DNA of 64,000 nucleotides, from contig CM056731.1 in the NCBI GenBank assembly GCA_029844215.1, forward strand, positions 82,294,992-82,358,991, in the 5' to 3' direction. The notes under the pieces are model-generated. The model ran no database searches, had not been told where the DNA came from, and was given only the letters and a program-made list of their open reading frames with translations. This stretch comes from Przewalskia tangutica (Eukaryota > Streptophyta > Magnoliopsida > Solanales > Solanaceae). Numbering within the stretch: position 1 is the first letter of the stretch; each line of letters opens with the position of its first letter. The position numbers and the translations under genes were made by a program. This document shows, piece by piece, positions 1 through 10,111 of the stretch.

Positions 1-1119
1 AGGGGGGGTCACACGTCTAACCGGACGTGTACAATTCTACTCCACAATAATACTACAAGTCTACTGTAAATACAGTTCTATGCAAATACAGTTCAATACT
101 TATCAATATTCATTCTACACATAGTATACTCAACTATACATTACTACAACATGTAATTTCCAATTACAATAGGGGGATAAAGATCATTACCTCGATAAGC
201 CCAAAATTATCCAAGTTTTATAAGTCGATCCTGAGCAACGTTTAGCTCCACTTCCTTACGCTCCAACCCGCTCCAAGCAACCCCTAGAAGTTTCTAAACA
301 ACTTCTCTTCAAGATCCAACTCCAAAAAGTGAAGAACACTTAGGTTCCAGCACTACCAACTTTCGGCCAAGGGGGGTGTATTTAGGCTAGGGGTGTGAAA
401 TCTTTTCTAACTTTTGGTTACTAATCTTCCTAATACACTAAGGAAGAACACTTAAAACTTTTAGAATTTTTGGACAACAATTTGGACAAGAACTTAGCCA
501 AAAACCGAGAGCACTCACTAAAGGGGAGGGAGTATTTTTCAAGCTTGGAAATCTCTAATTGTGGATGAAGTCTTGCAAGCTCAAAGGGTCTATTTATAGA
601 ACAATCAATGGCCAAGATGAAGGCAAGTGTATGGTGAGGATGGGGTACATGTGGGAGTGGAGTCCTCCAACCAAGTGTCTACCACAACAATGGGACAAGT
701 GGCCACCACAAAAATGGGCCACTTGTCCCACAACAAAAAACGTCCATGGCCCCCCATCTTTCGGCCATAGGTCCACATGGGGTGCCATGTGTCGCCCTCT
801 TACTCGTCCCAAATATTTCATCTTCCGAAAATATCCGTAATGTCAAAAATCCGAAAATAAAGTGGGCCCCACAAAACCGTAAATTCTCCCGTGGGCCCCA
901 CGTGACCAATTTCGGAAATAAAATTCCATAATTCTCAAATATTCCAAAAAGTCCGAATACCAAATCTGGGAATCCAATTCCCATTAACGAACATTTTTCC
1001 TTCTCAAAATTCGGAAACTTTTCCGTCGAAAAATCACATCTTTCTTCCTTTCCAATTTTAATGTCGTATTTACGTACGTACGTCCTCATATACATACTAT
1101 GGAACTACGGGGTGTAATA
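1..1119 (-). mobile_element. Partial LTR (L1), cut by window edge
   Basis: Read on the minus strand it begins at 1119 with the family's LTR start, a decayed form of TGTTACACCCCG, and runs off the left edge of the window. It carries the usual order of modules: a degraded G-box palindrome near 780-797, a TATA box at 591-598 and the stem-loop ACACGTC/GACGTGT at 11-30. It holds only U3 and the start of the transcribed part; no PBS or gag is visible. No target duplication can be tested because the other end is missing. Small ORFs here are chance readings of the LTR. Confidence 0.8.
591..598 (-). promoter_or_regulatory. TATA box of L1 LTR
   Basis: TATTTATA on the plus strand, so TATAAATA in the element's sense, at the same place (about 520 bases into the LTR) as in the related LTRs. 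Transcription would start some 30 bases further on, toward position 1. Confidence 0.55.
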
Positions 1120-1780
1120 AGAAGTGTTGGAACTCGAATCAGATTAAAAAGGATTAAGGAAAGGGTAATCGTATTGGGTGTTGTTGGCCGATAAATGTAG
1201 TAAACTGTGGGGCATTGTTGTGCAGTTTTTATGGACTGTTTTGTGGCGTTAGAATTCTGATAATTCAGCCACCAATATGCATGTTTAAGTGTAGCAATTG
1301 CTAATGAAAGTTCTAAGGAATAAGGGTGTTAAAGACTTCACATTGTACCCTTAATGTTGGTTTATTATGGACTGTTATAATGGAATGTTATAATGGACTG
1401 TTATAATGGTCTATTTTGTATAGATTATGGGGAGAAATTTTACACGTCCAGTTAGGCGTGTAATCCCCTTTGGTTAACTGTTGGTTGTGCCTTAAATATG
1501 GCTTGTTGGTTGATGAATTCGGGCCTTGGAAAATGTGGAAAAGTACGTAGAAACAAAGGAAGTGCTGCCCAAATTTTCGTAGAATTAGGGGACAATTATT
1601 TGGTATAAATCTTATACTAGTAAGTATGATATTGATAGAAGTGCTATCGTCATTATAGGTTGAAGTACTACGTGTAGCATATTCTACTTGGAATGTGGAA
1701 TAGACGATAAGGTTGAAGTACATAGGAGCGTATTGCTACTTGTCATTTGGGTTAGTCATCACGAGGTATGTGAACTTCTT
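1120..1780 (+). mobile_element. LTR fragment related to LTR-E
   Basis: This stretch aligns by eye with 32185-32700 of LTR-E: it shares the run around 'aaggattaaggaaagg', the stem-loop (1440-1463) and the segment leading to 'cgaggtatgtg'. It is cut on the left by the L1 LTR and on the right by the start of LTR-E. It is therefore a broken older copy of the same LTR family. No coding sequence is seen. Confidence 0.65.
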
Positions 1781-2111
1781 TGTTCTACCTCGTATTTTCA
1801 ATAGTTTGAAATGAGAACGTACGTGAGAAATTGAGATTTGAATTTTGAAAAGAATGAAAAATTTCGGAAAAATCCTCCGAGCCTCGTGAAGGAAAAAAGG
1901 TTTATAAAGTGGAGTTTGATTCTCAAATTTGATATTTGGGACTTAGAGAATATATTGGAATTATGGATTTTAATTTTCGGATTTGGTCATGTGGGGCCCA
2001 CTCGGGAAATTTTACATTTTTGTGGGGCCCACAAGTTTTTCGATATTTTGGCCAATTATGGACTTTTCGGGAGATGAAAATATTTTGGACGAATCATAGG
2101 GTGACACGTGG
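1781..2111 (+). mobile_element. LTR-E, segment 1 (U3 start)
   Basis: It starts with TGTTCTACCTCGTATTTTCA, a decayed form of the TGTTACACCCCGTATTTTCA start, and includes an ACGTACGT-rich stretch. It ends inside its G-box palindrome (GGTGACACGTGG up to 2111), where T1 inserted. The sequence resumes at 31439 after the repeated CGTGG. This is the first third of a ~4 kb LTR that hosts most of the window. Confidence 0.75.
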
Positions 2112-3185
2112 TGTTACACCCCGTATTTACAGGACATGTTTTAAGAACGTACGTGAGAATCCCAAATGTTAAGATTAGAGACTTGTAAAAATATATCGGA
2201 ATTATGGAATTGTCGGAAAACGTAATGTTTTGACGAATGGGAGGGCGACACGTGTCACCCCCCTTATGTTGCCTTGGACGAAATTAGGCATGGACAAAAG
2301 GGTAATTTGACCATTGTTAGGAAGACAAAGTCTTGCAAGTTGAAGAGCTTGACAATGTTGACTTAGTCAATGGGACCACAAGTTTTGATATTTAAGAGAA
2401 CTTCATCCAAGCTACACATTTGTGCACATCTTGACCCTCAATTGAACTATATAGTAGTACTAGTAGCAAGACAAGCACCACACTTAGAAAAATTTCAAGA
2501 ATTTTTGAAGAACACATTGGGAGCTCTCGGGTTCACTACAAGAAAAAGAGATTTTTTTTGTTAGTTGTCCATTAAGCTCCACACTTTAAACCAAGGTTCA
2601 TGAGGGTATTGTAAGGGTATCTCAATAGAAAAATCCCGAAAAAAGATAGTTTTCGTACTAGTCGCAAGATGAAAACCTAGTTGCTTTCCTAGGTTTTGTT
2701 GGGAATATTGAAGGAAATTTGTTTGTATTATTCTAAGGGTCTCAAGTAGCGGATTGAAGTGGCAAGAAGAGGCTCTAAGTTGATAAGGAGCGACTTCAGA
2801 TTTGAAGTTGGACTAAGAATCGTTGAGGTAATAATCTTGTCTCTTTAAGTTTTACAAGATTATATATTGTTGTTAGCCTTACATGTTTGCTAGCATGAAG
2901 TATATGTGTTGAAGTTTCATAAGTGTTATGGATTGTTGTAGCCTAAAACCCTAAATGTCATATAAGCCATTTGAAGTTGGATTACAATTTGGTCGTTAAT
3001 TAGAATCGTCGCATGTTACTTACTTGAAGATTATATTAGTTATAATCGATTGCGACTTGATATCATGTTATACTAACAACTTGGATTGAAAAGGAAATTG
3101 TTAGAGAATTGGTGTTATTGTATCTCAAGTTGCCGAATTGGCCTAGTAGTTTGTATTAGTTTGATATCATTTGTGGGGCGGAATT

Positions 3186-3208
3186 TTACACGTCTAGTAG
3201 GCGTGTAA
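3186..3208 (+). other. Conserved LTR stem-loop (T1 5' LTR)
   Basis: TTACACGTC (3186-3194), a 5-base loop, then GGCGTGTAA (3200-3208): nine pairs with one G-U wobble in the RNA sense. The same stem recurs at 1440-1463, 11187-11209, 15208-15228, 29912-29933, 32371-32394, 36290-36309 and 61552-61577 with compensating changes. It lies downstream of the presumed start of transcription. Confidence 0.7.
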
Positions 3209-4244
3209 TCCCCTATTGTTAATTGCATTGTTGGGCCTTAAATGTGGCGTGTTTGGTTATTGAATTCGACCTTGAAAAAGGTGGCAAAGTATGTAGAAAC
3301 AAAGGAGGTGCCGTCCGATTTTCCGTAGAATTTAGTGACTTTGCACTTATAATATTCTACGTTTGAAGTAAGACGTTAATAGACGTATTGTGGACATTAT
3401 AGGTTGACATACTACGGGCGGGATATTGTACTTGGCAAGTGGTTTGACCCGAATAGGTATGTAGAACTTTCCTATCTTTTGATCATGATTAGTTGCACGT
3501 ATATAGTACGGTAGACGTACAAGACCTTGATATCCTTTACTTGTTTTAAGAATAGCCAAGTTGGGTGAGTTAGGAGATTAACTTACTTCTTTAAAAGTAT
3601 TAAGGATGTCTTAAGTTTTTTTTTAAAAGTTAAGGGACTTGAAGAGTTTTAAAGTATATGATACTTGTTTCGTTTTAAACGTATAAGTCCCTTGGATAGA
3701 AAATTGTAATTGACTAAGGTATAAAGTTAATATAACGACTTTATGGGAAGTTGGTTATATTAGCTTTATGGAAAGATAAATAAGGATAAATGACTTGATT
3801 TAATGAAAGGCGACTTGATTTTAAGGCATCAATTGCCTAAGGTTTTATAAGAAAAGAAGTCACTTGATGTAGAAGCCTAATTTTATTTCTAAAAGTATTG
3901 TGACTCGTCTTGAAAAGTAATTGTGACTTGATACTACGGTTATTAGTATCTTGGAAGTTTTATATGAAAAAGAGTCATTTTTAAAGGAGTGGAAGTATGT
4001 AGTACTTTGGGTTAAATTCCCGGATTTTTATAAAAAGACATGTTAGTGCCTTAAGTAAACTAAAATGAGAGTGTATATGAATAAGACTAATAAGAAGTTA
4101 GGGGATTTCTTAACTTGCTTATATATTGTATGATAAGCCGGTAGTGCTTATGTTATGTATGATAACCGGTTTGTGCTAGTGGTATATTATTCATTACAGG
4201 GTCATTCCCCGGGTTTGTGGCATTTGCATATTCCGTGGATTTGC

Positions 4245-4440
4245 TACCCACGATGCGAGGAATACCTCATGCGAGTCCGTAAGGTCTTATGCGGGTGAAA
4301 TAGTCCCATGCGGCGGATCTGACCTATGCGAGGAATACCTCGTGCGGTCTACCACGACTATGCGGGCGGATACAACCTATGCGAGGAATACCTCATGCGG
4401 GTCCACACGACCTATGCGGGTGAAATAGTCCCAGGAGTAG
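4245..4440 (+). repeat. Tandem array in T1 5' LTR
   Basis: Alternating modules such as 'catgcgggtgaaatagtccc', 'tatgcgaggaatacctc' and 'gcgggtccacacgacc' repeat several times with drift. The same array is in the 3' LTR (about 12253-12435) and, in altered form, in T7 (about 62540-62745). The ORF across it is a reading of the repeat, not a gene. Confidence 0.75.
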
Positions 4441-5061
4441 GATTGCTTAATGATACTGCGGGCGGGTGGTCCTTCTTTGATCGTGAGCTTCCTATTTTTA
4501 TGTTGTAAGTATACTCTTATATTACTCTCATTGTTAGTAAGGCACAGTGTACTGTAATTTGATTATCATACATGTCTCCGACTTTGTTTTAAACTTATGA
4601 TGTAATTACAGTATTTTCCAGTTTTACATACTTAGTACCTATTGTGTACTGACCCCTTCTCGGGCTGCGTTAAATCTGCGGTAGGGGGTAGCGGTGGTGG
4701 ATCCTTATTCTTAGGATCACTTATCAGGCGTCAGAAGCTCCATTTCTCCGGAGGCTTGTCTTTTGGTACATTCTTTCCCTGATGTTGTAGATTTTATGTA
4801 CATTCAGGGGTATGGCGAACCTGTCCCGCCACGATTGTTATTCTAAGTGCAGTAGTCACATTTTGTGGTTTGGTGTAAGAACGAGTTATCTTGTTTCTTG
4901 TTGAGTATGTATATTTTATGGAAGCGGCCTTATCGGTTGCTTTGTGATGTTTATTGTCTAAACATGTTATTTGTTGTGTATGTTCATTGCTATTTTACGA
5001 TGTATACAGGCAGGGTGCCCGGGTAGGGCACGATCGCGCCCGGGTCGGGTCGTGACAAAAG

Positions 5062-5075
5062 TGGTATCAGTGCAG
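5062..5075 (+). other. T1 primer binding site (tRNA-iMet)
   Basis: TGGTATCAGTGCAG, five bases after the LTR end. TGGTATCAGAGC is the standard plant site complementary to the 3' end of initiator tRNA-Met. This copy matches up to CAG and then departs from it. Confidence 0.85.
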
Positions 5076-5264
5076 TTAGTCCTCGGAAAGTGTCTACAGA
5101 CCGTGTCTAGTAGAGTCTTGATTATCGGTGTGTTGTGCACCACATCTATAATCAGGAGGCTGCAGGACATTTAGGATTGGTTTCCATTCTTCTCTCTCTG
5201 AGATCGTGCAGTAGAGCTGTCTTATTAGGTTGAATTCTATCTGACCTATTCTTATGAAACAATT

Positions 5265-6660
5265 ATGCCTCCACGAAAGACGACCAGGGCCCAGAAGGGC
5301 AAGGCAGCAGCAGGAGCTGCTAGCGGTACTTAGAGGGTTACTCGGACTCAGGCACAGACTATGCCTGAGGTAGTATGTGGGTCGGCGAGTTCAGCCACGC
5401 CGGCAGTATTAGAGGAGCCGAGAGCGGCAGTAGCTCCAGAGGTTCCGTGCACGAGCCTCCATCCCACGGCCGGGTCGAGTATAGAGACTACGAGGAGCGA
5501 TCGGTTATTGACCATAGTAGCGAGCGGCAGCGAGGAAGCGGTGGCTAACCCTAGAGCCGACAGTTTGCGGATTCAGGATTTTCTGGGTTGTCATCCACCC
5601 AAGTTTTATGGTTCGAGGTCTGAGGAGGATCCGCATGAGTTCATTCGGCAGTTACAACGGACTATGCAGGTTCTTAGGGCTTCAGAGACAGAGTCAGTTA
5701 TGCTAGCATCTTACCGGTTACGCGATATTGCGTTGAACTGGTTTGAGTCATGGGAGCTGTCGAGAGGTGAGGATGCTCTTCCAGCTGTTTGGGAGGAGTT
5801 TACAGAGGCCTTCATGGATCACTTTTTGCCCCCTTAGATGAGGAGAGCCCGCGTAGATAGATTCTTGACCTTGAGGCAGAATGGGAGGACTATCAGGGAG
5901 TACAACCTGGAGTTTGACTCTTTGGCCAGGCATGCACACACCATTGTAGCTGACATGGCGGACATAGTTCATCGTTATGTGATGGGGCTAGACTGTCATA
6001 TGATTACTGCATGCTTGGGAGTTGCTCTTCAGCCCGGTATGAACATTGCCGGAGATGCGACGTATCTGCGAGGATAGAGGATAGAGAGAGGAGGATCGAT
6101 TGACTCGAGCGGCCAAGAGGCGGGACAACAAGGTCTCAGGCGCTTTAGGCGGACAACCTCGGCAGCAGACTAGGTCCACATTCCGGCCCGACAGAGTGCT
6201 CCTTCACGATTTTACGGCGGGAGGTCCGATCGGCCAGTCATTCGGGAAGCGGTCGTGGCTCGGAGACTTGAGGTTTCGAGGGAGGCATATATCGTCACCG
6301 ATCGAGACCACCCATCTCGGTGTGCTCGACGCGGTAGATCTCACCTGGCGAGTGTCGTGTTCTTGCGAGAGCTTGTTACTCTTGTGGCGGTGGGCCATTT
6401 GAAGAAGGCATCGACTAGGCGGCATGGGTGGTGCGGTGCGGCCAGCGGGATCGATTCTTTGGGTCTTTCTCTTCTTACGTGGTTATGCGCCGGGCGTGGT
6501 GTTCCGCGGGCCGGCGAGTCACGGCGAGGTCGTGGTGGTGGTTCGATTCTAGCGGTCCACGAGCGCATTTATTCCTTAGACCGCCCGGGATCGGAGGCTT
6601 CCACGGCGTCGTCGCGGTACATTATTGATTTTATCTTTGTGGCGTATATGCTTTGATAGA
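5265..6660 (+). pseudogene. gag: T1 gag (broken)
   Basis: Capsid/nucleocapsid region of the Ty3/gypsy polyprotein. The start ATG reads MPPRKTTRAQ, the usual opening of Tekay-type gag. A retrotransposon gag domain is clear from about 5560 to 6040 (FYGSRSEEDPHEF, WFESWELSRGED, REYNLEFDSLAR). Frame 5265-6077 is broken by TAG at 5331 and 5835. The second sits where the T6 copy has CAG (CTTAGATGAGG here, CGCAGATGAGG there). After about 6077 the frame shifts repeatedly, and the zinc-knuckle region (near 6320-6430) is scrambled, although 'GHLKKAS' is still readable. No functional Gag could be made from this copy. Compared with T6 gag it is alike in the capsid part but differs in the tail. Confidence 0.85.
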
Positions 6661-7078
6661 TCCGTGTTCTACCTTGTCCTATGTGTCCCCTCTTATGCGG
6701 GTAGAATCGGGATAGGCGGTGTCGATAGAGCCTTTGAGGTAGCTACTCGGTGGGTGATTCGGTGTTAGTGGCGGGTGTATAGAGGTTGTCGGTGTTTATT
6801 TGATCGTCGGACCGCTTGTAGACTTGATAGAGTTGGAGATGACAGATTTTGATGTCATTATGGGTATGGACTGGTTGGCTTCTTGTTATGCCAACGTTGA
6901 CTGTAGAGACAGGTTGGTTCGGTTCCAGTTTCCTGGCGAGCCAGTTATCGAGTGGAAGGGCAACACAACGTCGCCGAGGGGTAGGTTTATTTCTTACCTC
7001 AAGGCTAGGAAGATGGTGCAGAAAGGGTACATCTATCATCTGGTTCGGGTATTTGATACGGTGAGGTGCGATTCTTGA
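6600..7078 (+). pseudogene. T1 aspartic protease region (broken)
   Basis: Protease domain of the polyprotein. 'ALIDPCSTLSYVSPLM' at about 6649-6696 is the active-site segment; related elements usually read DPGST or DSGAT, so the central glycine is replaced by cysteine. Downstream, 6800-7078 reads DLIELEMTDFDVIMGMDWL...VIEWKGNTT...GRFISYLKA, the typical protease-to-RT linker of this lineage, ending in a TGA at 7076. The frame between the two parts is shifted. Not functional in this copy. Confidence 0.8.
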
Positions 7079-7079
7079 T

Positions 7080-8400
7080 CGATGCAGTGGTTAGATAGTT
7101 TCCAGATGTGTTCCCAGGCGATCTTCCGGGTATCCCTCATGAGAGGGAGATTGAGTTTTGTATTGATACGTTGCCAGACACTCGACCTATTTCTATTCTG
7201 CCATACAGGATGGCACCTGCTGAGTTGAGGAGTGAAGGAACAATGAAAGATTTCTTTGGAAAAAGGCTTTATCAGGCCTAGTGTTTCTCCCTGGGGAACG
7301 CCGGTTTTGTTTGTGAAGAAGAAGGATGAGACGCTGCGTATGTGTGTTGATTACAGGCAGCTGGATAAGGTAACCATCAAGAATAGGTACCCCCTCCCGT
7401 GATTGATGATTTGTTTGACCATTGCGAGTGCGATGTGTTTCTCAAGATAGACTGCGATGCAGTTATCATCAGTGCGAGTTCGAGAGGCGGATATCCCAAA
7501 GCGCATTCAGGACCCGTTATGGGCACTATGAGTTCAGGGTTATGTCTTTCGGTTTGACTAACGCTCAGTGGTATTTATGGATTTGATGAGCAAGGTGTTC
7601 AAGCCATTTTGGATACATTTGTGATAGTATTCATTGATGACATCTGGTTTATTCGCGTCTGAGCAGAACATGCAAATCACGAGGATGGTACTTGGGGTCC
7701 TCGGGTGCGATTGTCGCCAAGTTCTCCAAGTGTGAGTTTTGGTTGGCCTCGGTGGCATTCCCGGGCACATTATTGGGGTGATGGTGTTGGTGGATCGACA
7801 AAGATTGGCGATCAAGTCTTGGCGAGACCTACTACTCGGCCAAGTGCGCAGTTTCTTAGTGGCGAGTTATTATCGTAGGTTTGTGGAAGCGGTTGCTTGA
7901 TTTCAAGATCGCTGACTAGGGTGACTCGAGGCGGCCAAGTTTCGATGGGCGAGGCTTGCGAGAAGGGTTTCCGATTCTTGAAGGAAAGGTTGACTACGAC
8001 TCCGGTTCTTACTCTTAGGAGGGTTAGGCGAATGCGTGATTTATTGTGATGCCTCGGGTATCGGGCTAGGGTGTGTTTGATGCGACGGAAAGGTTATAGC
8101 CTTATGCTTCCGGCGATTCACGGAAGCATGAGAGAATTACCCTACGCGACTTAGAGTTGGCGCGATTATTCATGCCTTGAAGATTTGGAGACATTATTTG
8201 TATGGGGTTCATATGAATATTTATACAGACACAAGAGCCTCAAGATATCTTGAGCGAGAGGAGAGTGAACTTGCGGCGAGGCGGTGGTTAGAGTTGTTGA
8301 AAGATTATGATGTTGATATTCTATACCATCCGGGGAAAGCCAACGTGGTTGCTGATGCCTTGAGTCGTAGATCGATGGGGAGTCTGTCAGAGGTACAGCC
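7080..8400 (+). pseudogene. pol: T1 reverse transcriptase and RNase H (broken)
   Basis: RT begins with the decayed '[18 protein letters not shown]' segment. It then shows [15 protein letters not shown] near 7320-7360 (fingers motif) and VFIDD at about 7627-7641, matching the YxDD active site. Frameshifts interrupt it several times between about 7230 and 7980. RNase H follows, with YCDAS near 8040 (first catalytic Asp). From 8177 a clean frame reads HYLYGVHMNIYTD...RRWLELLKDYDVDILYHPGKANVVADALSRR, the standard RNase H C-terminus of gypsy elements. Intact copies would copy the RNA and remove the template strand; this one cannot. Confidence 0.85.
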
Positions 8401-8615
8401 AGAGAGACAGGACATGGTCCGTCAGGTCCACCAGCTAGCGAGCATTGGGGTTCGATTGATCGATACCGATGATAGTGGGGTACGGGTTCGTGAGGTTGCC
8501 GAGTCTTCCATCGTTGATGAGGTGAAGAGGCGACAGTTGAGGACCCGGTGTTGCATGCGATATCGAGATCGACTCTTGGGAGGAGAAGAGTCTATTCGAG
8601 GTAGCGCCTGATGGA

Positions 8616-9602
8616 GTGCTAAGATTTGAGGGCCGGTTGTGTGTTCCCGATGTGACAGGACTTCGTCAGCAGATTCTGGGGGAGACATACAGTGCTCGTT
8701 ATTCTATTCATCCGGGGTCGACCAAGATGTACCATGACCTCAAATGTTTGTATTGGTGGGATGGCACGAAGAAGTGCGTGGCGTGTTTTGTTGCCTGATG
8801 TCCTAATTGCCCGGTAGTCAAGGTCGAGCACGAGGCCCGGTGGATTATTGCAGCTATCGAGATTCGACTTGGAAGTGGGAGGTGATCAACATGGACTTTG
8901 TTACAGGTTACCTCGTACTCGAGAAATGACGACTCCATTTGGGTTATTGTTGTGGTGTGAAATCAGCCCATTTCCTTCCAGTCAGGACGACGTTTTCGGC
9001 TGAGGACTATGCCAGATTGTACATTAGAGAGATTGTGAGGCTGCACGGTGTCCCTGTGTCGATAATATCAGATAGACGAGCCCAGTTTACGACTAACTTC
9101 TGGAGGTCTTTCCAAAAGGGATTAGGGACACAGGTGAGTCTGCATGCCGCGTTTCATCCTCGGGCGATGGGCGAGGCGAATCGCACTATCCGACAACGAG
9201 GATATGCTGCGAGCCTGCGTGATTGATTTCAGGGGTAGCTGGGAGGATCATTTGCCTCTTGTGGAGTTTGCTTATAACAACAACTACCATTCCAGTATAC
9301 AGATGGCGCCATACGAGGCTTTATATGGGCGGAAATGTAGGTCGCCGATTGGTTGGTTCGACGTGGGCGAGGTGCAGTTAGTTGGCCCAGACTTGGTTCA
9401 GCAGGTTGTGGATAAGGTGAAGCTTATCCAGGAGAGACTGTTAGCAGCTCAGAGTCGGCAGAAGTCATATGCGGATAATCGGCGTCGGCATTTGGAGTTT
9501 CAGGTAGACGATTGGGTCTTCTTGAAGGTGTCACCCATGAAGGGTGTGATGAGATTCGGAAAGAAGGGGAAACTCAGCCCAAGGTACATTGGGCCCTACT
9601 AG
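8616..9602 (+). pseudogene. pol: T1 integrase (broken)
   Basis: The HHCC zinc domain is visible as 'IHPGSTKMYHDLKCLYWW...KCVACFVA', then a TGA at 8796-8798 and 'CPNCPVVKVEHEA'. The catalytic core continues with SAHFLPVRTTF, IISDRRAQFTTNFWRSF (second Asp) and GEANRTI where GQAERTI is usual, so the catalytic Glu motif is altered. After a frameshift near 9200 the C-terminal part reads DMLRACVIDFRGSWEDHLPLVEFAYNNNYHSS, then ALYGRKCRSPIGWFDVGE and KGVMRFGKKGKLSPRYIGPY. It stops at a TAG at 9600-9602, after which the frame 9636-9986 carries on. Confidence 0.87.
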
Positions 9603-9635
9603 ATCATCCGTAGAGTAGGCAAGGTTGCCTATGAG

Positions 9636-9986
9636 TTGGATCTACCATCAGAGTTAGAGGCGGTACATCCGGTATTCCATGTTTCTATGTTGCGGAAGTG
9701 TATCGGATATCCAGCGAGAGTTTTCCCTGCTAGTGAGGTCCAGGTGACAGAGGGGTTATCGTATGAGGAGAGTCCTATAGCGATACTCGATCGCCAGGTC
9801 AGGCGACTGCGGACAAAGGATGTGGCTTCCGTCAAAGTCTTGTGGAGGAATGATAACCGGGAGGAGATGACTTGGGAAGCGGAGGAGGACATGTTGAGGA
9901 AGTATCCTCACTTATTCCCTACACCTTCAGGTAATTCATTTTCCCTTACTTGTCAAGTTTTAATTGAAGTATTTCTTTTTGCTTAA
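9636..9986 (+). pseudogene. T1 integrase tail with chromodomain
   Basis: In the same reading line as the integrase after the TAG at 9600: VAYELDLPSELEAVHPVFHVSMLRKC, then AILDRQVRRLRTKDVASVKVLW and EEMTWEAEEDMLRKYPHLF. This is the chromodomain of Tekay/Del-type chromoviruses, thought to steer integration to heterochromatin. That fits the dense nesting seen here. The domain itself looks complete (about 9770-9930), but it can only be made by reading through upstream stops. The 9930-10090 stretch is noncoding. Confidence 0.85.
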
Positions 9987-10098
9987 ATGCTATTATGTGG
10001 CCATGTGTGGCATTATTGGTATGTCGAGGTCATGAAAGGAAACTATGTCGCTAATTATAAGTTTGACTCCGAGAGAACATTCGGGGACGAATGTTTCT

Positions 10099-10111
10099 AA
10101 GGGGGGAAGAA
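10099..10111 (+). other. T1 polypurine tract
   Basis: AAGGGGGGAAGAA directly before the 3' LTR start; primer for plus-strand DNA in reverse transcription. It is preceded by 'gacgaatgtttct', which also precedes the tract in T4 and T6. Confidence 0.85.

Larger units (their letters stand above)
2112..5057 (+). repeat. T1 5' LTR
   Basis: Runs from TGTTACACC to TCGTGACA, directly before the PBS. Modules in order: G-box palindrome at 2243-2260, a weak TATA-like CTATATAGTA near 2447, stem-loop at 3186-3208, inverted repeat CGTAGAAT...ATTCTACG at 3324-3361, a tandem array at about 4245-4440, and the hairpin-rich U5 from about 4670. No gene is present; the ORFs of 60-80 codons here are not conserved between LTR copies. 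Confidence 0.92.

Noticed and set aside
5361..5837. Separate host gene of 158 codons
   Set aside because: It is the capsid part of T1 gag between two stops, lying between a PBS and pol.
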